NCBI GenBank assembly: GCA_026390735.1
Contig: JAPLFJ010000008.1
Coordinates: 1 to 64,000, forward strand
Length of the DNA stretch: 64,000 bases
DNA from: Ignavibacteriota bacterium
Lineage (GTDB): Bacteria > Bacteroidota > Ignavibacteria > Tepidaquicellales > Tepidaquicellaceae
Reading direction: 5' to 3'
The first letter of the stretch is position 1. The number at the start of each line of letters is the position of its first letter. A model generated the notes under the pieces. The model was not told the origin of the DNA and ran no database searches. It was given only the letters and a program-made list of their open reading frames with translations. Positions 44,732 to 53,776 of the stretch are shown piece by piece. The translations under genes were made by a program, and so were the position numbers.

Positions 44732-46615
44732 ATGAAGAAACTTGTATTACTTGTGTTTGCATTAACAGTTTTATACTCAAACGTTAATGCTCTATACATC
44801 TGGCAGGATTTTGATAATCCTTCATTCCCTCCGAGAGGATGGACAATCTCAACAACGAATCCGTTTAACTGGGACTGGTCTATTCGCGGCAGCGGTTACG
44901 GCTCGGGTTACGGTTCGGCAAGAGCAAACTTCAACGATGCACTTGCGGGGCTTACGTTCGATTTAATAACGCCTGTATTTACAGCATCGGCCAGCGGTGA
45001 TTCACTTGGATTTGACCACGCATATACCTGTTATACAACCGAAAACGACCAGTTAAAAATCTGGTATTCTACTAATGGTGGTACAGCATGGTCAGAATTA
45101 ATAACCTTAAACGGCGGTGCTTCAGGGCCATTGAAAACTGCACCTGTTACAGCTGTTCCGTTTGTTCCTTTATCTTCACAATGGGCAACTAAGAAATATG
45201 CATTGCCGACAGGTACTAATATGATAAAGTTTACGGCTATTTCTGCTATAGGTAATAATCTTTTTCTTGACAACATAAAAATCGGTAATCCCTACAATAA
45301 TGATGTCGGTGCAACAGGTTTCAAAAGATACTTAAGAACTTATACAACAGGTGCTGTTGATACACCTAAAGTATACGTAAGAAATTTCGGGAATACTACT
45401 CAGTCTTTTAACGTGGCCTTAACCATATCTCCGGGTTCATACAGCAACACACAGGCAGTTACAAGCCTTGGTCCGGGACAAATGGTATTAGTTAATTTCC
45501 CACAATGGACTGCAGGAACAACAGGAGCTTATACATTTAAAGCAATATCAGGACTGGCTGGCGATCAGAATCTTAATAACGATACAGTTATTAATACTTA
45601 TTATGTGAGCAGTAATCCGAGAAATGTTGCAATTGAGTATTGCACGGGGACATGGTGTCAGTGGTGCCCTTGCGGAGAAACAGCGATGCACGAGCTGGAA
45701 GTGTATTATCCGAACACAGTTTTCCTTGCATACCATGGCGGCGGAGGCGGTGACCCATACATCACTTATAACGGGAGTAATATTATCACTCTTCTTGGGA
45801 TGAATGCGTATCCAACAGGTACGTGCGACAGACTTATCTATTCGAATGCGTATTTTGGTGCAAGCGGATTTGTTGAATATCCTTTTATGAGGTATATGAA
45901 TTCTCCTGAAGCACCTGTGAAGATTGGTATAGTAAACCAGAGTTTTAATGCTGGAACAGGATTGCTGAATGTTAACTTGAATATGACGGCACTGACAAAT
46001 TTAACGGGTCAGTATAAGATAAATTATGTGATAACGGAAGACAACCTTGTTTATCCGCAGACAGGAAATTCATACTGTGCCGGCAGTTCTACATTCGTAC
46101 ATAATTGGGTTGTAAGAAATATGGTAAATGGTGCTCTTGGAGAAAATCTAAACAGCGGAGGTACATGGACAAACGGTCAGGTAATAAATAAATCGTTCTC
46201 CACTACATTAACGTCAACCTGGATTTCTTCTAACTGCAAGTTGAAAATATTTGTTTATAAAGACGGCACGCCTTTATACCTGGCAGAAGTTCAGCAGGCA
46301 TTACAGACACCTGTAACTGCAACTGGAGTCAGTAACGAAGAAACTATACCAACGAAGTTTGAACTCGGGCAGAATTATCCGAACCCGTTTAACCCTGTAA
46401 CCAGCATTAAATTCTCTGTTCCGAAGGACGGACATGCGAGTTTAAAGATTTATGATATTACAGGTAAACTTGTTGCTACATATCTTGATGAATACGTTAA
46501 GGCAGGAAGGTATAATGCTGAAGTTAACGGAAGTGAACTTCCGAGCGGTACTTATTTCTATACTCTGAAGACGGATAATTTTATGGAAACAAAGAAGATG
46601 ATATTGCTGAAATAA
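44732..46615 (+). CDS. T9SS-secreted Omp28-like protein with thioredoxin-like cysteine motif
   Basis: A 627-aa secreted protein. A signal peptide (~1-20) is followed by a jelly-roll or adhesin-like domain (FDNPSFPPRGWTIS...SLGFDHAYTC), a CARDB-like beta region (DVGATGFKRYLRTYTTGAVD) and an Omp28/thioredoxin-like domain opening with EYCTGTWCQWCPCGE. A type A sorting domain (~542-627, NYPNPFNP, ending KKMILLK) closes the protein. Omp28-related proteins are surface proteins of Bacteroidetes with unclear function. The CxxCxC cluster resembles a thioredoxin active site and could be redox-active or metal-binding (inference). Confidence 0.87.
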   Translation: MKKLVLLVFALTVLYSNVNALYIWQDFDNPSFPPRGWTISTTNPFNWDWSIRGSGYGSGYGSARANFNDALAGLTFDLITPVFTASASGDSLGFDHAYTCYTTENDQLKIWYSTNGGTAWSELITLNGGASGPLKTAPVTAVPFVPLSSQWATKKYALPTGTNMIKFTAISAIGNNLFLDNIKIGNPYNNDVGATGFKRYLRTYTTGAVDTPKVYVRNFGNTTQSFNVALTISPGSYSNTQAVTSLGPGQMVLVNFPQWTAGTTGAYTFKAISGLAGDQNLNNDTVINTYYVSSNPRNVAIEYCTGTWCQWCPCGETAMHELEVYYPNTVFLAYHGGGGGDPYITYNGSNIITLLGMNAYPTGTCDRLIYSNAYFGASGFVEYPFMRYMNSPEAPVKIGIVNQSFNAGTGLLNVNLNMTALTNLTGQYKINYVITEDNLVYPQTGNSYCAGSSTFVHNWVVRNMVNGALGENLNSGGTWTNGQVINKSFSTTLTSTWISSNCKLKIFVYKDGTPLYLAEVQQALQTPVTATGVSNEETIPTKFELGQNYPNPFNPVTSIKFSVPKDGHASLKIYDITGKLVATYLDEYVKAGRYNAEVNGSELPSGTYFYTLKTDNFMETKKMILLK

Positions 46616-46640
46616 TGATTTAGAAAAATTATGTATTATG

Positions 46641-46669
46641 AAGAAGCCCTGTTATACAGGGCTTCTTTG
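46641..46669. terminator. Bidirectional intrinsic terminator
   Basis: AAGAAGCCCTG-TTATA-CAGGGCTTCTTT, between two convergent genes. Confidence 0.9.
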
Positions 46670-46675
46670 TATGTA

Positions 46676-48361
46676 TCAGTAATTAATGTTTAACTTTAAG
46701 TAAGCATAACTGAAATCGCTTTTGTAACCCTGGGTAACGAAGTTCTGCAGATTATAGTCATAATGGAAATCAAAAATGTAATTTCTTATAGGTATCCATC
46801 TGAAAGTTAAACCGACTATTTCAGTGTTCACTCTTTCACCATCGAGGAATTGTGCATTCGGGTCGTCTATTCCATCCCTGAAATTGTATAATATATCACC
46901 GCCGACGTTTCTTACCAGGTTTCCGTTTGCATCGTATATGTTATTGCCTTTTCTGACGTGGCTGTATTCCAGATTAATTCTTCCCCAGTCGGAAATATTG
47001 TAAGTAAGTCTTGTGAAGATTTCATCGGCATTCGGCCCTATTCTGTGTCCCATGTTTTCACCATAAGCCGTATAGTTGTCCTTTACGTTGTAATGTGAAT
47101 ATGTGTATGGTCTGACTTTTGTGTATTCAACCGTAAAAGACAGGTTCCTCAGATTAAGCGGTTCATATAACATAGTACCGACCTGGTAAACAAATTTCTC
47201 AGACCTGCTTGTTTTGCCTGTTACGAATGCAAACTGTTCATCATCATCAATAAATACACTTCCGGTAAATTCTGCATTCTTCCACGCCGTGGTTTTTAAA
47301 TCGAATTCAAAGGCTTTGTTATCCCTGTCCTGCAGAGATTTTTCGGCGAAAGTATAGAATAAGATCGGGTTCATGTAAGCAAGTTCAATTCTGCCGTTAT
47401 AAATCACTAAGTCTGATATTGCAACATCGAACATATCTGGGATTGCAATTTTTAATCTTTGTGCAGAAAAATATTTTGTGTAACGGTCATCCCTTACGGA
47501 TGAGAAATAGCCGACAGTTGATGCAAAGATTGATGTATACCTGACGATACCGTATTTAAGGTTTAGTTTAAGGAAGTCCATATCAGGGCTGTTACCGGAA
47601 AGCATTGGCTTGCTTCCGTAACCATAACCAAACGTAATTTTTTCTCTGCCAAATTCTGCTGAGAGATGAAATCCGTCGAGGGGTTCAACATAGTATTTTA
47701 AATAAGCTACAGAGAAATCATAGTTCTTTAATACCTCGGCATTCTCATTAAATTTGAAATCTGTTCTTAGTCTTGGCTCTATGTATGGTGCGAGATTGTT
47801 ATCACCGAACAAAGCTCCTTTTGACAGGTCTACAGAATATCCGAGATGGTTAAAAACAGTACCTCTTGCTCTGAAACCGCCGTCCATCATAAAAGTATAA
47901 ATCATCTTATCGCTGTTAGGCTTAATCTGGTATCCTACGTTAATGTTACCTATTCCTTCGACGTAAGCGTTATTGCCGGGTTTGCCGACTTTGTAAATAT
48001 ACTTCTGTTTATTAGAAAGGAAATCATTAAGATTTTTTGAGAACTTCTTTCCGCTGCCGAACATCTGCCAGGTGTTGTCGCTGTTCGATTCTTCGGGAAT
48101 ATATTCAACTTTATATTTGTTAAGAAGTTTGATTTCAGTATTGCTTAACTGCGAAGTTTTGGTTGCAATCGTTTTTAAAAAATCTGCAACTTCAAACCTC
48201 GAAAGGTTCGGGTTGTCGTCGTCGAATGCTATGATTTTCTTAACACTCATTTCTTTTATAAAATCATACACAGGAGATGAAAGCTGAACGTTTTCAATCT
48301 GCGAATAGCACGTAGATGCCGAAATTAAAACAAATAAAAGCAGAAAATATATTTTTCTCAT
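46676..48361 (-). CDS. Outer-membrane beta-barrel, capsule-assembly Wzi-like
   Basis: A 561-aa protein with signal peptide (~1-20, ending CYSQ). An N-terminal helical segment (SPVYDFIKEMSVKKI...LSRFEVADFLKTI) resembles an S-layer-homology-type or docking domain. A barrel region rich in alternating aromatic strands follows (FGREKITFGYGYGSKPML, YAYLKLNINY at the very end, with the terminal aromatic expected for BAM insertion). The overall pattern matches Wzi-family capsule assembly barrels found in Ignavibacteria-like genomes, but no residue is diagnostic and a generic porin-like role is possible. It stands alone between a terminator and a divergent gene. Confidence 0.75.
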   Translation of the reverse strand: MRKIYFLLLFVLISASTCYSQIENVQLSSPVYDFIKEMSVKKIIAFDDDNPNLSRFEVADFLKTIATKTSQLSNTEIKLLNKYKVEYIPEESNSDNTWQMFGSGKKFSKNLNDFLSNKQKYIYKVGKPGNNAYVEGIGNINVGYQIKPNSDKMIYTFMMDGGFRARGTVFNHLGYSVDLSKGALFGDNNLAPYIEPRLRTDFKFNENAEVLKNYDFSVAYLKYYVEPLDGFHLSAEFGREKITFGYGYGSKPMLSGNSPDMDFLKLNLKYGIVRYTSIFASTVGYFSSVRDDRYTKYFSAQRLKIAIPDMFDVAISDLVIYNGRIELAYMNPILFYTFAEKSLQDRDNKAFEFDLKTTAWKNAEFTGSVFIDDDEQFAFVTGKTSRSEKFVYQVGTMLYEPLNLRNLSFTVEYTKVRPYTYSHYNVKDNYTAYGENMGHRIGPNADEIFTRLTYNISDWGRINLEYSHVRKGNNIYDANGNLVRNVGGDILYNFRDGIDDPNAQFLDGERVNTEIVGLTFRWIPIRNYIFDFHYDYNLQNFVTQGYKSDFSYAYLKLNINY

Positions 48362-48488
48362 AAAAATGTATGTATTTATAATGTCTCAAAATAATTAATA
48401 AAACGAATTATTGAAAGTTAAATAGAGTTCAATACGTTTAATTTAAATACGAAAAGATTTATATTGCATTAACTATAATCACATTATT

Positions 48489-49100
48489 ATGAGAACTGAA
48501 TTAAAATCAGAAGAAAAAGTAGTTTTGATAACAAGGCCTCATTGGTTTACGATTACATTTCCTGTTCTGCTCGGTCTTATAGGTATTGCAGGGGGTGTTG
48601 TCCTGAGTGCCTTCGGACTGGTAACTGGCGGAATTCCTGTGGCACTGGTTCTGGCAGGGTATGCGGGTTATAAAATTCTCGAAAGGAACAGGAATATCTG
48701 GGCTGTTACGAATATGCGTGTGATTGATGAACAGGGTATTTTCTCGAGTGATACCAAAGAAAGTCCGCTCGATAAGATTAATAATGTCTCGTACTCGCAG
48801 TCTTTCTGGGGAAAAATATTCGGATTTGGTATAGTTGATATTCAGACGGCTGCAGAAATCGGCGAAACAACTTACAACAATGTTGAGAGTCCTGGAAAGT
48901 TAAAGGATGCGATTACAACAATGCAGGAAGAATACAAGAAAATGCAGATGAAAAGACAGGCCAAAGAATTTGCCGACGCTATAGGAACTGCAAACGATAA
49001 TGATATAGGAACTGAAATCGAGAAACTGAATCAGATGAAAGAAAAGGGTATTATCACTGAGGAAGAATTTATTGCAGGCAAAAAGAAGTTATTGAGTTAA
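48489..49100 (+). CDS. Membrane PH-domain protein with SHOCT tail
   Basis: A 203-aa protein. Two hydrophobic helices (~19-40 and ~47-63) precede a bacterial PH-like domain (bPH2/DUF304 type; NIWAVTNMRVIDEQGIFSSDTKESPLDKINNVSY). A coiled stretch and a short C-terminal SHOCT motif (LNQMKEKGIITEEEFIAGKKKLL) follow. Such proteins are inner-membrane, cytoplasm-facing, and of unknown role, often oligomerising through SHOCT. Confidence 0.85.
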   Translation: MRTELKSEEKVVLITRPHWFTITFPVLLGLIGIAGGVVLSAFGLVTGGIPVALVLAGYAGYKILERNRNIWAVTNMRVIDEQGIFSSDTKESPLDKINNVSYSQSFWGKIFGFGIVDIQTAAEIGETTYNNVESPGKLKDAITTMQEEYKKMQMKRQAKEFADAIGTANDNDIGTEIEKLNQMKEKGIITEEEFIAGKKKLLS

Positions 49101-49244
49101 GGTTTTAAAACACACCTGAAAATATACTTGCCGTTTATCCTTTAAATTCTTGGTTAGTCGCAAGGATTTAATAAGTGTCTATTGTGCGATGAAATTGTCG
49201 TTTTAATTTAAGAGTTTAATGTTTTAGGGTATAAAATTGTATTT

Positions 49245-49394
49245 ATGGAAAAAGATAAGTCAATTACTGTATACACTCTTATATTTCTGTTCGTTGTAAC
49301 AGGTTTTATTGGGTTTTTATTCTATCAGGGTGGTAAAGATTCTGCAAGGAATAATAGAATCAAGGGAAGTGTTAATTCAGGTATAGTTAAATAA
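49245..49394 (+). CDS. Small single-pass membrane protein (49 aa)
   Basis: MEKDKSITVY is followed by one hydrophobic helix (TLIFLFVVTGFIGFLFY, residues 11-27) and a basic hydrophilic tail ending NSGIVK. The topology is clean, and a terminator lies 55 bp downstream. There is no recognised family. The upstream ribosome-binding site is weak. It may be an independent small membrane protein or a partner of the preceding PH-domain protein (inference). Confidence 0.5.
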   Translation: MEKDKSITVYTLIFLFVVTGFIGFLFYQGGKDSARNNRIKGSVNSGIVK

Positions 49395-49449
49395 TTGTTT
49401 TAAGGGGCAATGGGGTAACTAGTTGAACTACATACGGTTCAATGTATAC

Positions 49450-49475
49450 AAAAAGCGGGCTTTGCCCGTTTTTTG
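49450..49475. terminator. Bidirectional intrinsic terminator
   Basis: AAAAGCGGGC-TTT-GCCCGTTTTTT between convergent transcripts. Confidence 0.88.
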
Positions 49476-49477
49476 CT

Positions 49478-50305
49478 TTATATACCTTTAATCTGGTTCT
49501 TTAAAATTCTGCTGTAACTCTGGCTTATAAGGAATGGTTCTTTAACTCCCTCCATATAAATCCTGTGAGTATAATTATTCCACTTCTCTACTTTTCTTAT
49601 GAAATCAGTGTTGATGATTGTTGAGCGGTGAATTCTCATGAAATGTTCTTTCGGAAGCTTCTCGTGCCATTGTTTAATAGGTTTTCTTACTATGTAAGAT
49701 CTGGAATCTGTTGTGTACAGTCTTGTATAATCCTTGGCAGACTGAATAAATATTACCGTTCTGAGCTTAACGAAATCGGATTTCTTGCCGTCTGAAAGAA
49801 ATATTTTTCCTTCGTACCTGATTTCAGTCTGTTCTTTTTCTTTTGCTGCAGAGGGTTTATTCTGCTCATCGGGGTTCAGTTTTTCGTTCAGGATTCTTAT
49901 TACTTCCTGTTCTATATCTATCTTGTTATTGCTTTCTTCTTTTTTCCTTAACTGAGTATCGATGGATTTCAGTAACTCTTCCCTTGTATAAGGTTTTGGA
50001 ATATAGTCGTCCGCACCAAGTTCCATACCCTGCCTGTAGTCGGGTCTGTCGGATTTAGCCGTTAAGTATATGAAGACAGGTTTGATATTGAGTTTTAAAC
50101 TTTTCATATTTTCCAATACATCAAAGCCGTTCATTTCAGGCATCATTATATCACAAAGTATAATATCGTATTTGTTTCTCTTAATCAGTTTGAGTCCTTC
50201 GGTTCCGTTTGATGCAGAATCTACGTTGAATCCCTCGCTATTGAGAATGCTGATGGTGGCTTCTCTGATTATGATATCATCTTCGATTATTAATATTGAT
50301 TTCAT
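49478..50305 (-). CDS. LytTR-family response regulator
   Basis: A 275-aa DNA-binding response regulator. The receiver domain (1-120) has D9/D10, phospho-acceptor D52 in LCDIMMPEMNG, and the conserved Lys in YIPKPYT. A charged coiled linker leads to a LytTR domain (~170-275; FIQSAKDYTRLYTTD, HFMRIHRSTIINTDFI). LytTR proteins bind direct repeats upstream of target genes. No histidine kinase is adjacent, so its partner and targets are not visible here. Confidence 0.93.
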   Translation of the reverse strand: MKSILIIEDDIIIREATISILNSEGFNVDSASNGTEGLKLIKRNKYDIILCDIMMPEMNGFDVLENMKSLKLNIKPVFIYLTAKSDRPDYRQGMELGADDYIPKPYTREELLKSIDTQLRKKEESNNKIDIEQEVIRILNEKLNPDEQNKPSAAKEKEQTEIRYEGKIFLSDGKKSDFVKLRTVIFIQSAKDYTRLYTTDSRSYIVRKPIKQWHEKLPKEHFMRIHRSTIINTDFIRKVEKWNNYTHRIYMEGVKEPFLISQSYSRILKNQIKGI

Positions 50306-50410
50306 ATTGAAATATCATATATTTATCAAAAATAATCAATGCAAGATAGAATTGAAATTGAGGCAGAAATTGCAGTTAAAAGTTAAAAATGCGGTCGAGA
50401 ATTAGTAAAT

Positions 50411-50440
50411 AAAACAGCCGCTGTATTAAACGGCTGTTTT
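50411..50440 (-). terminator. Intrinsic terminator of osmC-like gene
   Basis: AAAACAGCCG...CGGCTGTTTT, a 10-bp stem with flanking A/T runs, just past the stop of the minus-strand gene. Confidence 0.85.
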
Positions 50441-50452
50441 AAAAAAATGAGG

Positions 50453-50848
50453 TTATACAAGTGTCGCAGTAACTTCTATCTGCGGCGGATTCTTTAAATG
50501 TTTCTTCACTGCACACAGGTTTGCAACGTTAATGACTGCATCTTTGTACTTTTCGGGAAAGTCTGACGGTAATTGAATGTCCAGCCCGATATTGCTTATC
50601 AGTCTTGTCTCGCGGTTGAATTCCATGGTCTGAACAATCTTAATGTTGTCAGTAGGGATGTCCCTCTGGTCACAGAATCCTTTTACGTAGATTCCTGCAC
50701 AGGTACCTATCGAAGCAAGGAATAAATCAAAAGGCGCAGGGGCAGAAGCATCTCCGCCTGCTTCAACGGGCTGGTCTGTCCTGATTGTGAAGCCGTTGTA
50801 AAGAGCGCTTACCTGCTTTTTCCCGTCAAGCGTTATTTCCATTTTCAT
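50453..50848 (-). CDS. OsmC family peroxidase-like protein
   Basis: A 131-aa OsmC/Ohr superfamily protein. APAPFDLFLASIGTCAGIYVKGFC contributes the first conserved cysteine and NLCAVKKHLKNPP the second, with a typical alpha-beta pattern between. Members reduce organic hydroperoxides or bind small thiols. The two extra cysteines near the first (T-C and F-C) make the reactive pair ambiguous. It is monocistronic, with its own terminator, next to tRNA-Ser. Confidence 0.88.
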   Translation of the reverse strand: MKMEITLDGKKQVSALYNGFTIRTDQPVEAGGDASAPAPFDLFLASIGTCAGIYVKGFCDQRDIPTDNIKIVQTMEFNRETRLISNIGLDIQLPSDFPEKYKDAVINVANLCAVKKHLKNPPQIEVTATLV

Positions 50849-50971
50849 ATTTGTGTAATTGATTTAATTTATATATGGTTAAAAATAATAATATTATATG
50901 CTAATAGCAATTAATAAAGCAAAGTATCGTTCTCGGGTTAAATTGCTGAATTTGAATGGAATAGACGGGAG

Positions 50972-51058
50972 CAGAGAGTGCGGGATTCGAACCCGCGAAA
51001 CACTTTCGCATTTACACGCTTTCCAGGCGTGCCTCTTCAGCCACTCGAGCAACTCTCT
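50972..51058 (-). tRNA. tRNA-Ser (anticodon GGA)
   Basis: 87 nt on the minus strand. The 7-bp acceptor stem AGAGAGT/ACTCTCT, a D arm with GAGTGGCTGAAGAGG, the anticodon stem CACGC...GCGTG with loop CTGGAAA (anticodon GGA), a long variable arm as expected for serine, and the T arm GCGGGTTCGAATCCCGC are all visible. Discriminator G is present; CCA is not encoded. Confidence 0.97.
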
Positions 51059-51229
51059 AAAATAGAACATTTAATTTAGCTAAAATAAAAATCTTTTGAA
51101 ACAGATTAATTATACTCTTTTTGCCCTGAATATCATTTGCGGGCATTCTGAATAATGATTTTGCTGTAACTAAAAACAGGTTACTGCGTTGAAAGTAACC
51201 GGTTTATAAATATTTATAGAAATTTATTA

Positions 51230-51934
51230 CTACAGTGTAACTAATATACCTGCTCTTGCAGTTATGAATGTCATGTTTTTCAGTTCTGGGTTAATGTAAT
51301 CTGAACTGTTGCTGCGGAAAACCTCGTATGTCTTTGAGTATATTCCGCCGTTGTTGTTATACTTTACATTAAAATCTATTGCTACTTTTGGAACGAGGGG
51401 TATTGTTACACCGGCTCCGATTGCATACCCAAATGTAGTTTCACTTCCTGATTCTAATGAGTTAGCCCAGTTTATTGTAGTTGGATTAATCATGTTACCT
51501 GTCATTTTTCCTGTCAGTCTGTCCTTAAAACTTAAAAAGTGAACACCCATTTCGCCCCAGATATACGGGGAATATGGCAGTAATGGAATGCTGTACTTAG
51601 CTCCGACCATTATCGGAACGTCAGTTGCTGTCCAGGAAGGATTAAAGCCATCTACTCCGACTCCGAGTTTTGTCTGAACAAGGTTTGTGAAATAATCATT
51701 CTTATAAGTAAAACCATTATACCCTGCGGTGATTGTTAAATCAATACCTGTCATTGGTATCCCGTAAAAAACTCCTGCTTCAATCGATAGCCCTGCTTTG
51801 TACACATCTTTTAAATCACCCATTGGGATGTTTGCACCTCCTGTTAAATTTAATGATAGCGGTGTTTGTGAATATGTAATGTTCAAAAATAAGAATGTAA
51901 TAACAAAGGTGAGTAAAACTTTAAGATTGTTCAT
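51230..51934 (-). CDS. Small outer-membrane beta-barrel protein
   Basis: A 234-aa protein with signal peptide (~1-22, ending ITYSQ). An eight-strand-like barrel (LSLNLTGGANIPMGDLKDVYKAG, FSIxAGV-type strands, ending ITARAGILVTL) suggests an OmpA/OmpW-like porin family barrel. The role is unknown. It stands alone between tRNA-Ser and a DUF218 gene. Confidence 0.78.
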   Translation of the reverse strand: MNNLKVLLTFVITFLFLNITYSQTPLSLNLTGGANIPMGDLKDVYKAGLSIEAGVFYGIPMTGIDLTITAGYNGFTYKNDYFTNLVQTKLGVGVDGFNPSWTATDVPIMVGAKYSIPLLPYSPYIWGEMGVHFLSFKDRLTGKMTGNMINPTTINWANSLESGSETTFGYAIGAGVTIPLVPKVAIDFNVKYNNNGGIYSKTYEVFRSNSSDYINPELKNMTFITARAGILVTL

Positions 51935-52035
51935 AATACGGTTCCTTCTGATTAATATTAATTAAAGTTATATATGTTAAAACAATATATATGCTTAATA
52001 GTTAGTTCTCCTGTTCAGGCAGCGCCTGTACAATG

Positions 52036-52734
52036 CTATAAGAACTTTTTTGAAAATGTGCTGAAACTTTCAGGAAGAAAAAGAAGGTATATCCATTTGA
52101 TAAATTCTGTATTGCAGTCGAGGTATATGTCGGTTATTGAATAATCATATTGAAAAGTAATAAAACCGGTTTTTATATCCGTTAAGTACTTACCGGATAA
52201 ATACCTCAGCCGCGGGATGTGTGTAGGAGAACTTATTATAACGGCAGATTTATAATTCTTTTGTGTTATTATCCTGTATGCTTCTGTCAGGTTTGTTATG
52301 CTGCTGTACGATGCGGAATCAGAAACAATATTACTGTCGGGTACTCCTGAGCTTTTTATATATTCATACACCATCTTCGGTCCTTGATTGTTTGATGAAA
52401 AACCTCCGGCACAGATAACATTCCTGATAATACCGAGTTTGTACAATTCTACGCCGAGATTACATCTTTGCTTTGTATCGTAGCTTAATCCTCCCTGCTT
52501 GGTTACACTGTGAAAGAATACAATGCCGCAGTCGGACTGATTGCTGATATCGCTTTTTACGTAGGAAACCGATAAGTTCCAGTAAATTATTACCGATAGT
52601 ATATTAAGCACGATAACTGAGATAATGATGTATAATAACTTCTTAAAGATGCGGTTGTGTTTTAAATACACTTTCTTGTTTATTGTTTTAATGTATATAA
52701 GTATATTATAATTGATTGATAAATTAAACACCAT
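52036..52734 (-). CDS. DUF218 (YdcF/SanA/ElyC-like) membrane-anchored protein
   Basis: A 232-aa protein. One N-terminal membrane helix (~31-53) is followed by a DUF218 domain: CGIVFFHSV (beta strand), RCNLGVELYKLGIIRNVICAGG, a VPDSNIVSDSASYSSITNLTEA segment that usually carries the conserved E/T-N-A region, and SAVIISSPTHIPRLRYL. The family is linked to envelope polysaccharide or lipid-carrier metabolism in other bacteria; specific activity is unproven. It is divergent from, and only nine bases away from, the zinc-ribbon gene. Confidence 0.82.
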   Translation of the reverse strand: MVFNLSINYNILIYIKTINKKVYLKHNRIFKKLLYIIISVIVLNILSVIIYWNLSVSYVKSDISNQSDCGIVFFHSVTKQGGLSYDTKQRCNLGVELYKLGIIRNVICAGGFSSNNQGPKMVYEYIKSSGVPDSNIVSDSASYSSITNLTEAYRIITQKNYKSAVIISSPTHIPRLRYLSGKYLTDIKTGFITFQYDYSITDIYLDCNTEFIKWIYLLFLPESFSTFSKKFL

Positions 52735-52743
52735 TCTGATTTA

Positions 52744-53028
52744 ATGGATTTTAAACTCATAATACCAAGAAGTATGAGCTTCGTAAATTGTCCTGAGTGC
52801 AATTCTTCCGGCTCTTTGGACAGAGTAAGGAATGATGATTTGTGGAGCCAGATTCTTCTAAAAGTGTTTCAGGTCAGAGGTTATCACTGCAGAATATGTA
52901 AATATGAAGGAAGATTCTTCCTCTATAAAATCAAGAATAATCCGTTGAGGATAATTCTTAATTATGTATTATTAATAGTAATATTGTTTGTGGTTTTGTT
53001 AGTAGCAAACATTATACTGAAAAAATAG
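52744..53028 (+). CDS. Small zinc-ribbon membrane protein
   Basis: 94 aa. An N-terminal CPEC...CRIC pair (C-x2-C motifs, around residues 17-20 and 55-58) suggests a zinc ribbon, and a C-terminal hydrophobic helix (ILNYVLLIVILFVVLLVANIIL) a membrane anchor. An internal Met (52777, MSFVNCPEC) preceded by AAGAAG may be the true start. It is divergent from the DUF218 gene. No known function. Confidence 0.65.
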   Translation: MDFKLIIPRSMSFVNCPECNSSGSLDRVRNDDLWSQILLKVFQVRGYHCRICKYEGRFFLYKIKNNPLRIILNYVLLIVILFVVLLVANIILKK

Positions 53029-53040
53029 TAATTGTCTTAA

Positions 53041-53069
53041 AAATGCCCTGTATAAAACGGGCATTTATT
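53041..53069. terminator. Bidirectional intrinsic terminator
   Basis: AAATGCCC...GGGCATTT between convergent genes. Confidence 0.85.
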
Positions 53070-53077
53070 ATTTAATC

Positions 53078-53746
53078 TTAATCCGCCTGAACTTTCCTTG
53101 CTTTTATTTTTCCTTTTATCCATCCGATAATACCCGGAAGTATTGACAGGAATACTATTACAACTATTACTTTCTCGATGTGCTTTTCTATTCCGGGTAT
53201 GTTGCCGAGAAAATACCCGAGTAATGTCATACTCAATACCCAGAATACTCCACCGAATATATTGTATTGTAAAAACTTTCTGTAAGGCATTTGTGCAACA
53301 CCAGCAACAGTAGGTGCAAATGTTCTTATTATCGGCATAAAACGTGCGATGATAATCGTCTTACCACCGTGTTTATCGTAAAATGCTTTTGTTTTGAAGA
53401 GATGTTCCTTCTTGAAAAATCTTGAAGATTCTCTGCTGTATAATTTAGGTCCTAATTTAAGTCCGATATAATATCCAACCGCATCTCCTATAACAGCAGC
53501 GGGTATAAGCAGAGCATTAAGATAATATATATTAAGGTATGTTTCGTGTGCGGCACCTATAACAGCAGTGGATGCAAGCAAACCTGCCGTCACAAGCAAA
53601 GAATCTCCAGGTAAGAAAAACCCTACGAGCAATCCGGTTTCCGCGAATATTATAATGAATAGTCCGGGATAACCTGCAAACATTATCAGGTTCTTTAAGA
53701 AATGTTCGTTCGTGACATATTTATAAACCTCTGTTAAAAATTCCAA
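53078..53746 (-). CDS. DedA family inner-membrane protein
   Basis: A 222-aa membrane protein with the DedA/SNARE-associated signature: the E-x-G-L and PGDSLL segments (ETGLLVGFFLPGDSLLVTAG), G-D-x-x-G-Y (GDAVGYYIG) and the F-x-R-F-x-P-x-x-R region (ARFMPIIRTFAPTVAG). DedA proteins act as flippases or are needed for envelope homeostasis. It is followed on the same strand, 30 bp away, by uvrD/pcrA upstream, so an operon is possible. Confidence 0.93.
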   Translation of the reverse strand: MEFLTEVYKYVTNEHFLKNLIMFAGYPGLFIIIFAETGLLVGFFLPGDSLLVTAGLLASTAVIGAAHETYLNIYYLNALLIPAAVIGDAVGYYIGLKLGPKLYSRESSRFFKKEHLFKTKAFYDKHGGKTIIIARFMPIIRTFAPTVAGVAQMPYRKFLQYNIFGGVFWVLSMTLLGYFLGNIPGIEKHIEKVIVVIVFLSILPGIIGWIKGKIKARKVQAD

Positions 53747-53776
53747 TTTTACCTCTGTTTATGTTTATTGTTTAAT

